NCBI GenBank assembly: GCA_949825045.1
Contig: OX463829.1
Span: forward strand, 7,440,001-7,504,000
Length of the DNA stretch: 64,000 nt
Direction: 5' to 3'
From: Argyresthia goedartella
Taxonomy: Eukaryota > Arthropoda > Insecta > Lepidoptera > Argyresthiidae
Shown: piece by piece, positions 45,354-57,489 of the stretch
Numbering within the stretch: the first letter of the stretch is position 1
Layout of the letters: the number at the start of each line of letters is the position of its first letter
The notes under the pieces: model-generated
Databases searched by the model: none
What the model was told of the DNA's origin: nothing
What the model saw: only the letters and a program-made list of their open reading frames with translations
Made by a program: the position numbers and the translations under genes

Positions 45354-45642
45354 GCCCACGCACCCATGCCGGCCAGCACGAGCTGATCCCCATTTTCGCT
45401 GAACTGCGGGCTTATTTGCTAACTCAGTGATTATCACGAATTATAATCCATATAAATTAAGAAGTTATTGGTGTCGTTCAATTATTTCGTGTAACAAGGA
45501 TATCAAAATAAGTCGGCTAATATTAACCGACTTATTTTGATATCCTTGTTACACGAAATAATTGAACGACACCAATAACTTCTTAATTTATATGGATTAT
45601 AATACGTGATGATCACTGAGTTAGCGAATAAGCCCCCTGGTG
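45354..45642 (+). pseudogene. Relic duplicate of the DAAM exon, split by a MITE
   Basis: Sequence 45354..45406 repeats the 3' part of exon 45160..45288 (gcccacgcacccatgccggc against gcccacgcaccccatgccgg, then agcacgagctgatccccatt against aggacgagctggacgccatg). It has a one-base deletion that shifts the frame into TGA. It stops at gaactg, and after the MITE 45407..45636 the sequence resumes ctggtg|gtaagt, matching the exon end and its donor. An AG lies just before 45354. Tandem duplication of the exon end, followed by MITE insertion, explains this. It is not functional as coding sequence. Confidence 0.75.
45407..45636. mobile_element. Palindromic MITE, 114-bp arms with no loop
   Basis: The arms 45408..45521 and 45522..45635 are reverse complements with only a few mismatches, joined at ggctaat/attaacc. 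The ends read gggcttatt inward. ctg on each side (45404..45406 and 45637..45639) fits a 3-bp target duplication, though other boundaries are possible. The MITE carries no coding. Confidence 0.85.
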
Positions 45643-48009
45643 GTAAGTCTTTTTCTTCGGGTGTCGATACTATCTAAGGAATTAAACTCACAACAAACCC
45701 TTGTCCGGACTTCTGTCGATCTATCCAGACTCTTGCACCCACATCTGAGTAAAAGCCGACCCGTCCTCAACATCATCATTCGCCTGTTAGAGAACCCGCT
45801 ATAGCTTAGGCTTCCTCACACACTTACAAGTGACTCAACTAGAAGTCCTGTGCAACCCGCATCAGTTCTTTGCCGGCTGCTGCCATCTCAGTTTACATTG
45901 ACATGAAATATTTCGTACAGGATAAAAGGGACCAATCATAATCACGCAATTGTTGAATTTATCTCCAAGAACGATAAAAACGCGAGACATATATAATACT
46001 AAAAAGTGTTACTGCTCTGCAAAGAGTTGATATAATAATTGCCAGATTCTGACCAAGTTCGTTAACTTTGTTTCTAGTGGATAGTATATCTATAAAATGA
46101 CATATAATCATACTTAGCTTGATTAAATGGCTATTAACATAATCATAGGTCATACTATTATTTGATACTCGATAATAACAAGAAAACCTGCACTGAGAGA
46201 AATCGTACCAACAATTTAAGCGCCCTAAGCAGTGATTGCAGTAATTCTGTACGTAAACGAACATTTTGTCGCACCATAAATTTCGCTAACGATTATAATC
46301 GCTCAATCGAATATCGGACCACGCCCAGAGTAATCGAATCGAATGCAAATGTGCATGGAATCGAGAGACGAGCGGGTGTGCCCTGCGGCAAGGCTTCCTG
46401 ATGGCTTGTGTAAAAATAAAATCGAAAGTGACTTTTAAGAACATCAAGTTTGACAACTTTTTCTTTTCTTTCTATAGGTACAAAGTCAACGAATTCATTT
46501 TCTAGTTTATTCTCACGTGCTACTGTGCTTTTGCAGACACCTGTACAGATACAAGATATGGTTATTCTAATTCTTGTCGCGGGATCAGCTTTCTCACAGC
46601 ACTCTTAGATCATTCAAGTGTACTTAACTTCTAATCAGCTGATAGTTACTGTAACTAGTAATATAAATGCTAGATACATATCTAATTTGATACAATTTCA
46701 CCAGGCAAATAGCTCGAGTTTGCTCGTAATTGTTGGCATCAATGCCATCAATACTTTTATGAAGGGAATATTTTCTGCGGGTAAGTTGTAACAGATGCTA
46801 AATGGTTGTTGAATGGATGAGTGGGTCCGGATGGGTCGTAAATTAAATTGTACTGCCCCCAGTTACAGGTCTGTGGTTATCGGTAGGCGCCAGTACTGTA
46901 GGGTTGTGTCGAGGTATGACGAAGTCTTCTTATTTCCTTTGCATTAGCTGGTAGCTTTTACACTTTCCAGGTAGTACTACGAACATTATTGTTTAGTTTA
47001 GATACGTTGCAATAGTACTCGGTTTGCTGTTCGTCTGCTTTCAAATAAGACGGTATCGTCTTTATGTAACTCCTTTCCTCGACATCAAATTATAAAAGGA
47101 ACTGACTCTAATTACCGTCCCAAACGAAGGGTAGGAAGAGCAAAGAACATCTGCTCCGATCAAACTATGGGCCCTTTTGCCAAAACAGAATGGCAGCCCT
47201 ACTGTTAAAGAAATTTCCGCGTATCGAGAGAGAAAGTGGCGCAGGCGCAGGGCAGGGTTGCGTCGTCCGTTATCTGGCTGTCCTGTCGCGCGCCTGCGTA
47301 GATCGTGACGGCTTGATATACTTCTACATACTCACATACTTATGAATACAACTCCTCGTGAAGCACATGGCCTCCGTGTAAGTTTCTATGAAAAGTGGTG
47401 TACCTAGAGACACAATTATTTAATTTTTTATTTATAGGTCAGGATTTGTTTTTAAATGTTACGTAATTTGTCTAGATAGCGCGAGTTTCATTGGATGCTA
47501 GGGTTGCGTTCCGTACGGAAATACGTCATTCCGAACCCAGGAAAATTTCGGCGATTCCCGGGAATCCCCGACTAAATGATTATATGCGCTAAAAAGCAAT
47601 AAATCTTGATTTAATTAACAAAAACGTTTTTCTATTTAATATACATTTTTGTTTTCCTATTATTGCATTTACAACGGAATTGGTGTTCGAAAAGCCAGAT
47701 ATCTGTTGTGAACTGTGTAAGAAAGATTAGCTTGTTTTGATAGGATTTATGATTTGGTTGGTGGTGCTTGTTTTGCTAATCAAATGGTTTATTTGTAGAC
47801 TAGTCAGTATTTTGGTATACCGTAGGTTAATCAGTGAAGATAATTCTTTTGCATAATTTTATTTTGAGTTACAGTAAAAATAATCCCCGTTTTAAACTAA
47901 GCATTTACAGATTTACCAGTCTTTGCGTCATTTTGCTCCCTTCGGAGATTGCAGTGCTTCCTGCCGCGGCAGACTAAAATCACCCTCGCTCGGTCCCTTT
48001 ACTACTTTT
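45643..48009. other. No gene recognised; GC-rich patch at 47200-47310
   Basis: Mostly AT-rich, presumably DAAM intron. The patch around 47230..47310 carries gtggcgcaggcgcagggcag and tgtcgcgcgcctgcgtagat, again similar to the GCGCAGGCGC factor site, and could be an internal promoter. Nothing else was identified. Confidence 0.35.
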
Positions 48010-48525
48010 AATAAACTACGCGGATGCTTGTTGGATCAGCGCGAACGAAGAACAACTGAATAAACTCGAGCGACTTCAAAACCAAGGGATTCGGTGTCTC
48101 TCCTATCAACTCCTCGGCATAACACTGCCGCTTACAAACACTAATTTAGGTGGAACGCATTATTAGGGATAGTCCCTCAATTTTCACTTTTAAGAAAAGA
48201 TTGTAAGCGTATTTCCTTTCTCTTCCGTAATAGGTATCATATTTATGTTGGTATTTGTATCATATTTTATAGTTGATATGCTATCTATTGTATTTTTTAT
48301 AGTTGAGAAATATATTTTATTTATAGGTATTTTAAAAGTTATTTTTGTACGTTATACAGTTTTATTGCGCACTAGGACTGTCCTGTTTCATAAACACTGT
48401 CTTGCCTAGGGTTGCTGGAAGAAATCTCTCTTTAGAGATAAGCTCGTCTTTCCCTATAAAATTTATTGTAACTGTCTTTTTATCTGAAAATTTTGTGCAA
48501 TAAAGAATATGAATATGAATTTATA
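48010..48525 (+). mobile_element. jockey/CR1-like LINE, 3' end remnant
   Basis: A short broken coding part encodes NKLERLQNQGIRCLSYQL, like the C-terminal helix of non-LTR reverse transcriptases. It is followed by a tail with agtccctcaattttcac, ttgctggaagaaatctctct, ttagagataagctcgtcttt and the end gtgcaataaagaatatgaat. The polyadenylation-like AATAAA sits in the last 25 bases. Related tails occur at 54600..54840 and 55670..55830. Confidence 0.65.
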
Positions 48526-48740
48526 GTAAATTTGTGCTAAAAATCAGGAAATAACTGTCTTTATTAAAAATCTAAAAAAACCGGCTGCGGTACATTTATA
48601 AGCACAAAACAAGCAGATAAGACTTAACGTATAATTATCGAGTTTCGATGAAATTGTTATAGAACAGTGGTAACTAAAATAAAATTTACAGGTGGGACCA
48701 ATTAAATATAATACATTGGGTTCCGCTTGCATTTAAATTT

Positions 48741-48958
48741 AATCGGCAGTGTCTCTGCCTTCGAAGCCAAGGGTCCCGGGTTCGAGTCCCGGTGGGGGCA
48801 ATATTTGTTTGATGAGAACGGATGGTTGTACCCTAGTCATGGTTGTTTATCTGTCTAAGTATAATATTTATCTATATAAGTATGTTTATCCCAAGATACA
48901 GGGAATCCTAGTTTGGGGCTAGATCAATGTGTGTCCAAGATATTATTATTATTATTAA
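48741..48958 (+). mobile_element. SINE family A, truncated head
   Basis: It begins within the tRNA-like head (aatcggcagtgtctctgcct), with B box ggttcgagtcc, body with a small deletion (agtatgtttatcccaagata), and (ATT)n tail. Confidence 0.85.
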
Positions 48959-49464
48959 TTTAACACTGTATTACAAGTAAAATAATTTTATCGAATCTCA
49001 ATAATTACGTTTAGTTTTATCTGCTTATTTTGAGCCTTAATAGCCTAATTTGTACACCAGTCGTTTTTTTTTAATAACATGTTTATTGCTTTGTGTTTTG
49101 AGAGGAAGTTGTTAAAAAGTATGTTAAATATTGATGGACGTTGTTCGGTAAACAATCATTGTGTGCGTATGAAAATATGTTATTTATTTTCGAATATACT
49201 TTATCAGCAACATGTATTTATAGTTAAAGTGCATGTTGACGATGAACATTGTTTCGGTTGCTTCTAAATATACTCAATATTTGACTGACTTACAGAAACG
49301 CACAGCCTGATCCCGTGGATCTGGCATCGTGGACATGGAATGAAGCATTGTACAGGGGTTCATTTTGTAGTGTATGGTAGCACTAAGAAGGCGAAATCAC
49401 CCGTAGTTGACTTGTGAAGCTGAATTTTTGCAGGTAGATAGTTTATAGCTGCGAGACGTCAGTT

Positions 49465-49831
49465 CATCATCATCAGCCTCTCAGGGGACCCACTGTTGGG
49501 TATAGGCCTCCTCATAAACACGCCATTCAGAACGGTCCTGCGCAGCCCGCGTCCATAGCTTTCCTGCCACCCTCGCCACATCGTCGGACCATCTGGCGGA
49601 TGGTCTGCCGACCGACCTTTGGCCTCCCCTTGGCCACCACTCTGTCACCGTTCTGGTCCATCTTCCGTCTTCTCGCCTTGCCAAGTGTCCACTTCCACTT
49701 AACCCGTGCTATCCGCTTACCTACATCTGCCACCTTGGTTTGGCGACTGATTTCGGTATTACGAATACGGTCTATCAGCCTGATGCCTAGCATGGCACGC
49801 TCCATGGCTCTTTGTGCTGCTGTGACTTTGT
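49465..49831 (-). mobile_element. RTE-like LINE, 5'-truncated 3' end with 12-bp target duplication
   Basis: The minus strand encodes the C-terminal end of an RTE-type reverse transcriptase protein in two frames: RIRNTEISRQTKVADVGKRI and VKWKW, then, after a one-base frameshift, RREDGRWTRTVTEW, GRPSARWSDDVARVAGKLWT and RAAQDRSEWRVYEEAYTQQW. The tail ends in a TGATGATGATGA run. The sequence gagacgtcagtt flanks the insert exactly (49453..49464 and 49832..49843). It is a clean 5'-truncated retrotransposition and non-functional. Confidence 0.9.
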
Positions 49832-49874
49832 GAGACGTCAGTTAATAAGAGTTTTTCAAGTTTTATCCCATAAA

Positions 49875-49899
49875 GGGGGGGGGGGGGGGGGGGGCGGGG
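49875..49899. repeat. Poly-G run (20 G, then cgggg)
   Basis: Twenty consecutive G from 49875 to 49894, one C, then four G. Such a run can form a G-quadruplex and is prone to length change and sequencing error. Confidence 0.95.
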
Positions 49900-50181
49900 A
49901 AATTCAGTGGTTGAACTTTGTTTGTAAGTAAATAAAATGCTTGACCTATGAATCTGAACTTTGGCAGTCAGTTCAGTAAAGGTTTCATACAAATTTGCCC
50001 CCACAAGAGGAAAAGGGGGGATTAAGAGTTTGTATAATATTTAACATTGACCCGTGAACATGTGGTGGAGGTAGTCTCTCGATACAATACGTTATTGACA
50101 GGGTAATTTTCGAAATTGTCCGAACAAGAAATTAAAAGTTAAAGAAGAAGAAACGTCTGCGACGTGGCCATTTTTAGTTTT

Positions 50182-50516
50182 CCGTACCCAAAGGGTAAAA
50201 CGGGACCCTATTACTAAGACTGTCGTCGCTGTCCGTCCGTCCGTCCGACCGTCCGTCTGTCACCATGGTGTATCTCATTCATGAATGATGCATTTCTGTT
50301 GCCGCTTAAAAACAGTAAAATACTGTATTTTTCTGTAAACCACATACAAACTTACGAATGCACCTGGTTACGTTCATGGACTGTGAAACTGCACCAATAA
50401 CTTTGTAAACAACATTTTGCTTTGTAAAATCCAAACAATTCCCTCCACACCATCCCTACCGTTGTACGGTGCTACGGAACCCTTCGTGCGCGAGTTCGAC
50501 TCGCACTTGACCCGTT
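50182..50516 (+). repeat. GGGTTCCGTACCC-family repeat, nearly full length
   Basis: It starts tccgtacccaaagggtaaaa and gggaccctattactaagact, has a CCGT-rich tract, gcatttctgttgccgctt, gaatgcacctggttacgttc, aactgcaccaataactttgt, and the end acggaacccttcgtgcgcga and gactcgcacttgac. It is one of seven copies or fragments in the window. No coding capacity. Confidence 0.8.
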
Positions 50517-51527
50517 TTTAAACAACTCCACACGGGTGATGCTTCGGGCAACGGCTACTCTACTTAATAAAACACTAAACTGCATAATTAATGACACAGA
50601 GACAGGCAACGCACAACCTTTAGGTGATACAAAGAAAAATTGGGGTTTTTTCCGGATCCATTTACGCCACTATAAAGTCATAGACAGATTTGATTTTTGG
50701 GTTACCGTTTATTGAGTATTTGATTAAGATTCTCACAGAACGAAAACGCGATTAGGTGAAATTTTCTCGATAGAATTTAATTGCGAAAGGACCTCTAAAT
50801 TGTTTTATTTTTTCCTGTTACTCTGAAATCCTAACTTATTTCATTGCGGAATTGCATTGAAAATGTGGATATTATGTATTAGTAAACTCTCCTTAAAATC
50901 TTTTTAACAAAATAGCATAGTTTATTTTTAAACAATTTTTATGTGGTTTGGCGCTACGTTATGTCATTTTTCCCCGATTCCGTACCTCTCACTCGGCGGC
51001 TCTTTCCGCCTGGAGTAACGGGACCTTTGCACGGACGAGGTATCCCCTTAACCTAGAATCATTAAAATTTAAGCTTTATAAACCGTGAGCAATTTTTTTT
51101 CCAAGCATCGGAGACCAGTGACGTGGCCAAGTGCTGTACATTATATATTATAGACTAGAAGATTAAATATTCAAACTGATTGCTCTCTTTTAAAATTACT
51201 TACATCCAAGATCTTGATAAGTGAAGAAATGCCAGCGATTATTATGCCTTGCATGAGATAAAGATTGATGATAGCTGCCGATTATATAATGCAGAAGCAT
51301 AATTACTTTCACTTTGAACATACAAAGCAATGTTGATGAGATGACAGATATGGGTATAGCTGCAGGTCTTGTTTATTGGTTGGTATATTAAGTTTTGTAG
51401 GCAAAGTTACTCTATGGAATAAGTCAGTGGGGAAGGAAACTTTACTTTGTAAATGAAACCAACGTGTTTCAACCTTGCTTTATTTTTTGGTGGTGAATGA
51501 TATTTGCCTTAGGAATAGTTCTTTTTT

Positions 51528-51844
51528 AGGGTTCCGTACCCAAAGAGTAAAACGGGACCCTATTACTAAGACTCCACTGTCCGTCCGTCCGTCCGTCCGT
51601 CCGTCTGTCACCTGACAGTATCTCATGAACCGTGGTAGTTAGACAGTTGAAATTTTCACGATGATGTATTTTTGTCGTACTGAAAACAGAATAAAATAAC
51701 ATATTTATCTGTAAACCACAAACAAACTTATGAATGCACCTGGCTTCGTACATGAGGTGTGAAAGTAGCCGCACCAATAACTTTGTAATCAATATTTTGC
51801 TATGTAAAATCCAAGCTATTTCAACTCGCACTTGACCGTTTTTT
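51528..51844 (+). repeat. GGGTTCCGTACCC-family repeat
   Basis: It has the same order as the copy at 50182: agggttccgtacccaaagag, gggaccctattactaagact, a (GTCC)n tract at about 51580..51607, atctcatgaaccgtggtagt, ttgaaattttcacgatgatg, and the end caactcgcacttgaccg. The gcgcgag segment near the end is deleted. Confidence 0.8.
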
Positions 51845-51849
51845 ATATT

Positions 51850-53087
51850 GTTAAGTTACACCTGGGAATAGTAGAAACTGCACAAACATGCCATTTATGA
51901 ACAATATGTCAAATAGACTTGTTTGTTTTTTGCAATCATCGCAGCAGTTGATACGAACCTTCGTTAAGACAATTAGGAATACCTTGGATGATGACTCAGT
52001 CCACCTCGTTTGCCAAATTGAATTAGCCATAGAGTTCATTACTAAAACCTGAATACTAAAACATCACGCTCTATAGAGTATGAAACCTATAGCCACCGCA
52101 CAGCTTATTATTTATGTATTGTGTACTTCTAACGATACTTAACATTATTATGTTTACTACGAGCTAGTAGTAAATATAATAATTTTGAAATTTGCTTAAT
52201 TTGATGCCCAACACGGCCTTGTCAGTCATGGATTAAAAAACTTTTATTTTTTTGTAAATCACTTTAAGCTCGAGAGGTCGCATATTGAATTAATCGTTCT
52301 CACATAGCCTATAAGTAGTTGCTGATCAAGACGCTTCTAACGATGCCACCTTTGTCCAATTCTAATAGGTACCTATTAGTGTTGATGTTGTGCGGAAACA
52401 GATGAATATACATAACCCTCCTTTTGGCTTCGTTGTAGTCGGATAGTAATCACGGCACCTTGTGACCTGATATTACTCCTACTAGATTTAGACTGTGATT
52501 TTGGTCATCGCCATACTCCTCCGAGACCTCTAAAGTGCAAACTCGAAACTACACTCGGCGTCAAAAAAATCGCACCTTTCCGAAAAACGTCTGGATAGCG
52601 AATGACCCATAATTTACCCCCCCCCCCCCCCCCGTGAAAAAAATATTTTCATACTTTCGCGTGATATGGCTCCTAAAATTCACCACCCAAATTCTAAACA
52701 AACCTTTGCCACTAAATGGATTCGTAACAATTTTCTCACCATTTAAGTGATCTTTAATTACCCTATTAACTTAACTCAAGGAGTTTACGAAGAGGTCTGA
52801 CGTCATTAGCCCACAGGCCAATGGCACCGACAATCTGTATTAGCTACTGATTGAATTCTAAGTTTTTGTCTTCATCACTCATGTTTGGAATTCCTGATTT
52901 CACAGCGTCCTTTTTTGCGGTTGTTACATTGTGATTGATTGATTCGAGATTGCCATGATCAATCAGTTCAACAGCAACAGAGTTAACAGTTGTGTATAAC
53001 CTTTATGTTTCTTACATACATAAATTATACTCTGGCCCATTTCCCAGAAGAAGAGTAAGACTAGGCTTGTCTGTCTTATCTATATGC
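51850..53087. other. No gene recognised; poly-C run at 52617..52633
   Basis: AT-rich sequence with unsupported short frames. The only clear feature is 17 consecutive C (52617..52633), between aattta and gtgaaa. Confidence 0.5.
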
Positions 53088-53341
53088 CGACGACCCGAAT
53101 GGCCGAGTCGGCAGTGACCCTGCCTACGAAGCCAAGGGTCCCGGGTTCGAGTCCCGGTGGGGGCAAATACTTGTTTGATAAGAACTGATGTTTGTACCCT
53201 AGTCATGGTTGTTTATCTATCTATGTATAATATTTATCTTTATAAGTATGTGTATCTTTGTCTAGTACCCAAGATACAGGGAATCCTAGTTTGGGGCTAG
53301 ATCAATGTGTGTAAAAGTGTCCAAGGTATTATTATTATTAT
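53088..53341 (+). mobile_element. SINE family A, complete, well preserved
   Basis: It has head cgacgacccgaatggccgag, A box tggccgagtcgg, B box ggttcgagtcc followed by cggtgggggcaaat, body with accctagtcatggttgttta and gggaatcctagtttggggct, and an (ATT)n tail at 53327..53341. It is the best reference copy in the window. Confidence 0.92.
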
Positions 53342-54599
53342 TTTCATAAATATAATAATCTCGTTAGTTATTGCTACTTATAATTTTCCTCTTCAAAGGT
53401 GACTTATATTCCACCTGTTAGGTCTTACCTTGTTTTTGATGCTGAAATTGAGGCACCTGTTGAATTCCTCACAATTTTGTTTCGACAAGCAACCCTGATG
53501 CATCCTTTCACTAATCAACATAACGATAAGAATGTAGGAGTCCCTCGTGCCAACTGACTGGGCAGTATAATGTGATGAATGTGTCTATTCCACTCGTAAT
53601 TAGTTCATTGATCTTGCATAATTTATTGCAGAAATGTCAACAACTTACTATAAAACCGATTTTCTGAATCGATCTTTTAATTTTCTCTTTTAACTTGAAG
53701 GGACGGAAAAGGGCTATTATAAGATTTCTACATTTTTCGGGTTAGGACCTTATTTTCTTTTAAGTGTTTCCCATCTAGCGAAAAGACCAGCTATGCCCGT
53801 GAGAAGTTTTAACTATGCTGACCGCAAGTTAAAAGTGGTTTTACTATTGCGGTTCCATAAATTGTTACTTGAGGTTAAAAGTTCATAATAATTTATTATT
53901 CCTTATCTACATTTTACCACCACAGTGTTTCCAACATACTATAATTGGGTAGGTACATCAATCACTCGGATTCATGTAAATAATTTTTTCGCGAAGTTAT
54001 CCACGAATTTTAAAATCCATGCGTGATTCTGCTGATTTCCTCAGTAGCGGCGAATTGCTTTACTGTCTTCACATAGTGACTACTACTGGTTTCTCTTTTA
54101 ACAAGTGCGAGTGTTCGTGACTGCTGTCGGTTTCATTTCCATTTCTACATCAATCATTAACTGGCCGACTCGATAATTGCTAACGTGGGTATTAGCTAAT
54201 TGTGAATTAACTTGCACCCTCTGTGTTTGTTCTATCTGAGACATCCAATTTGCGGTTGTGTTTGGCGGAAAGGATATGGATACACCCTATGTTTCTATAC
54301 GAATTTGTTCTTTTACATGTTTTAAGAATCTCTTAATTTAGTTTTCTCCGGCACTATTGGATCTTAAATAGATTTTGTTCGTTGTAACTTCCTTCCTTAA
54401 TTCCATATGTGCATTAAATATACATACTATGTAGGCGAGTGGTGTGAATGCTACACGCTATACTTAGACATAGACACGACTTCCTCATTTCACTCATCAC
54501 CTAAGCATCCTCTATTCCAGTCTATACTTAAAGTTTCCTTGATGGATTACAACACATTACGTTGCTGCAAATCGTATCACTATGTATCTAACTAACCTA
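53342..54599. other. No gene recognised
   Basis: AT-rich sequence with no frame, splice-bounded exon or repeat I can support. Confidence 0.45.
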
Positions 54600-55383
54600 T
54601 AACATGTCTGCTGCGCTATTAGAGAGATAGTCCCTCAATCATTTTTAAGAAAAGATTGAAATAGCATTTCCTTTATCTTTCGTGATAGGAACATTATATA
54701 TGCATTTATACATACATAGAAGTAAGTATATGTTTGATATATATTTTATTATTGTGCTATTGTATATTATATAGTATCAATATACATTATTTATTTTATT
54801 GTATATTATAATTTTTTAGTTTTTTAAATAATTAGAGGTGATTGATGTTTTTTGTCAGTCTTTCCCCCAATGGACCACCAAAAAGATTGTTGTTTTGGCA
54901 GCATTCCCCGAATGGGTCTCAGACACCCAAATGCCGAACTCCCAGCCGGACGATGCGCGCGGATCTTTCCGCTCCAAAACCACGGATGACTGTTGCAGCT
55001 GATGAAGGGGCGCAGTGCCAGCCAGACCTCAGCTACCAGCTAGATCCCGATTGCACCTGGGCGTAGATAGGGCGGGCCACCACCTCCGATTACAAAGGAA
55101 ATTTACTGCCGCGCCACGAGGCCTGTGCCTCTTCCAAAGGGGCTGGTTGAAATTTTTATATTGCAGCTTTATTTGGTGAAGATTGATGAAGTTAAACACT
55201 GACTTGGTTACATGACTTTAATTTACAATTATGAAAATGAATACAACGCGCCGCGCGCTGACAATTGAGATTACAAAAGACACGACCGAATGCGAAGTCG
55301 GCGGCGGCGGCTGGCAAGAGAAGGAACAAAATGAACAGTGACGTGACAATATGGGCAAACTAGCATAACATAACATAACATAA
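54600..55383 (+). repeat. LINE-tail remnant followed by a GC-rich repeat
   Basis: 54605..54690 matches the tail at about 48165..48230 (agtccctcaatcatttttaa, then aagaaaagattg). After AT-rich sequence, a GC-rich block at about 54870..55150 contains gggtctcagacacccaaatg, ggacgatgcgcgcggatctt and gccgcgccacgaggcctgtg. It is probably a 3' untranslated part of a LINE, but I cannot place it. An (acata)n short repeat ends the region near 55383. Confidence 0.4.
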
Positions 55384-55583
55384 TATTTACATACATGCAC
55401 ATACATTGCTTCTGGCCCCACACTAGGATACCCTGTGTCGTAAGAACCAGAAACAGCGACGTCACACACATATAAACATCCAAGACCTGGGGTTTTTTAT
55501 TTTTTTACCCCCAGTCGGGGATCGAACCCGGGACCTCTCGCATGGTAGGCAGAGCCACAACCGCTGCGCCACACAGGTCATCA
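55384..55583 (-). mobile_element. SINE family C, well preserved
   Basis: On the minus strand: head acctgtgtggcgcagcggtt with A box tggcgcagcgg, B box ggttcgatccc, T/A-rich link, accccaggtcttggatgttt, gtgtgtgacgtcgctgtttc, and the end block ggtatcctagtgtggggcca. Best reference copy of family C here. Confidence 0.88.
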
Positions 55584-55669
55584 AACTGCGATGACAATTG
55601 AGAGGTCGTTATTAGTATCGATCCATTACAAATAAAATACTATGTTAATTTGGATTAACAAGAGGTATA

Positions 55670-55830
55670 TAGATTTACTGCCCCACACTCCTCCTGTCCA
55701 TTGCACAACTTTTCCTGTCCTGCTTTTCTGGTAGATATCTCTCTTTAGAGATAAGTTCGCCTTTGCTCATAAAATGTTTTGTTACCTGACTATTATAATT
55801 TATGTGCTATAAAGAATATGAATAATTATA
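55670..55830 (+). repeat. jockey/CR1-like LINE tail
   Basis: It contains tatctctctttagagataag followed by ttcgcctttgctcataaaat and ends gtgctataaagaatatgaat. It matches the 3' tail at 48411..48525. No coding part is left. Confidence 0.6.
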
Positions 55831-56439
55831 TATACCTTTTGCCTTATTAAGTTATTCGATGTGAAGTTGTCAGTAAAGTGGTATAAATAGGCATTGATTA
55901 TTTAATAATTACTATCACTTACTTCGATGGCGTTCAAATATTATGCTATTATGTCGTTTTCATTTCAATAACTTATTATTGTTTCAATGTTATGAGAATA
56001 CGATATTTATTTAAATAAAATTCATAATATTAACTAGCAGTCGATATCTTAGATCCAGTTCATTGAATTTTCCACTTGGCTTATAAATTATCATGAAATT
56101 GTTTACATCAACCTTCGTTTGGTCACGAACCGTCTCTGTACTTTTACGTGTATCTACCTGATTCAAGGCGTCTGATTCTCAGAATCCCTAGTTTAATATT
56201 CATTAAATAAAATATCTTGTGCTGTGATATCACGAGATTGTGTAAGAGTATTTTCTGGAACTTTGATTCAATTCATCAACAATATTCTTATTCATAGCGA
56301 AGAAAATCATATTTTGCACAATGTCGCTGTATGGCTAGGAGGAAGCGTCCGTTGCCTATCGGAAACGATCGTGCGGGTAGCAACATATGGCCGAGACGGG
56401 CACTGGATGGGTGTCCGTTCTATGTGGCATTGGTTTTGG

Positions 56440-56690
56440 ACGCTTTCGTGTTTCGGATGACACGTTAAGCACTAGGTCCCGGCTACTATCGCTACTCGGT
56501 AGCATTAGTCGTAAAGCTATGTCAGAGGCTTTAATAGGGCGGCTAGTTAACTTCTGGCAGTTGGGTTGGCCACACTCAACCCTCCATCAACCTGCACTGA
56601 GCCAGCCTGGTGGAGTATGGCTCAATCTTACTCGCAACCGGGTAAAGGCCCGTGCCCCTCGGTGGGGACAATGATGGGCTACATTTATTA
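56440..56690 (+). mobile_element. SINE family B, 3' body
   Basis: It contains cgtgtttcggatgacacgtt, ggtcccggctactatcgcta, gcactgagccagcctggtgg, cgtgcccctcggtggggaca and the end atgatgggctacatttatta. The head seen at 1228 is missing. The 95-codon open frame over it is a shadow. Confidence 0.75.
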
Positions 56691-57489
56691 TATGGCTAGG
56701 ATACGAGTTTTGAATGTCGAGTAGTATAGTTTAGTCGATTGCGAATGAATCGAGCCTGTTATGATTCGAGCCCTGAACTGAAATTATTCGAATTCCTCTA
56801 CAGGTCGACACGAACCGGCGACCTGCCTAGAATTTACTGGAAGGTTTTATGATAATTATTTTGAGATTACATTTAAGTGGTTGTTAGTACAGGACCTCCT
56901 ATAGCGAGAAGGTGTATGAGGAAAACTGTGTAATTGAGTGAAATATTTTATTGTAGGAACTTCAAATTCTCTTAGCTCTCTCTTTACCTCCGGTTAATGT
57001 AAAATAATAATGGTTTATTGTGTGCAATACTGACGATTACGAACAAGGTTGAATTGTTTTCCGTATTATTTAATCATTAACGAAGGGCTGATTTTATTCT
57101 GTTATTGGATCCGATCATTAACGGATCTACACCGTGCCCAACTGTTCTGTGACCGCGTGTGAACTGTCAGCGAGTGAATATGAGACGTCTTTAAATTAAA
57201 CGAATATAAAAAAATACAACCGAATTAACAATTCGCTCATTTTGTGAATTCGGTTAAACATGTGTCTACTGTGTAACCTGGGGTCTGTTTCATAGATAAG
57301 TATCTATTATAAGTATAATATTGTACAGCTTACTAAATGAGCGGTCACAAGGGGGGTTAAAACTTACCCTTTCGTATTCCTGGTATATATTAACGATCTA
57401 CCTTTTATGGTGGGGAAATTGACTGACTTAGTGTTGTTTGCTAAATTTGCTTCACTGGTATTAAAGTTATAAGACAAAATAAGATTTTT

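Noticed and set aside
45959..46264. 101-codon minus-strand frame
   Set aside because: Cys/Asn/Tyr-rich composition typical of AT-rich DNA; no family recognised.
53088..53165. True tRNA gene
   Set aside because: A and B boxes are present, but there is no complete cloverleaf, and the same sequence with a conserved body and ATT tail recurs at five other places, so it is a SINE head.
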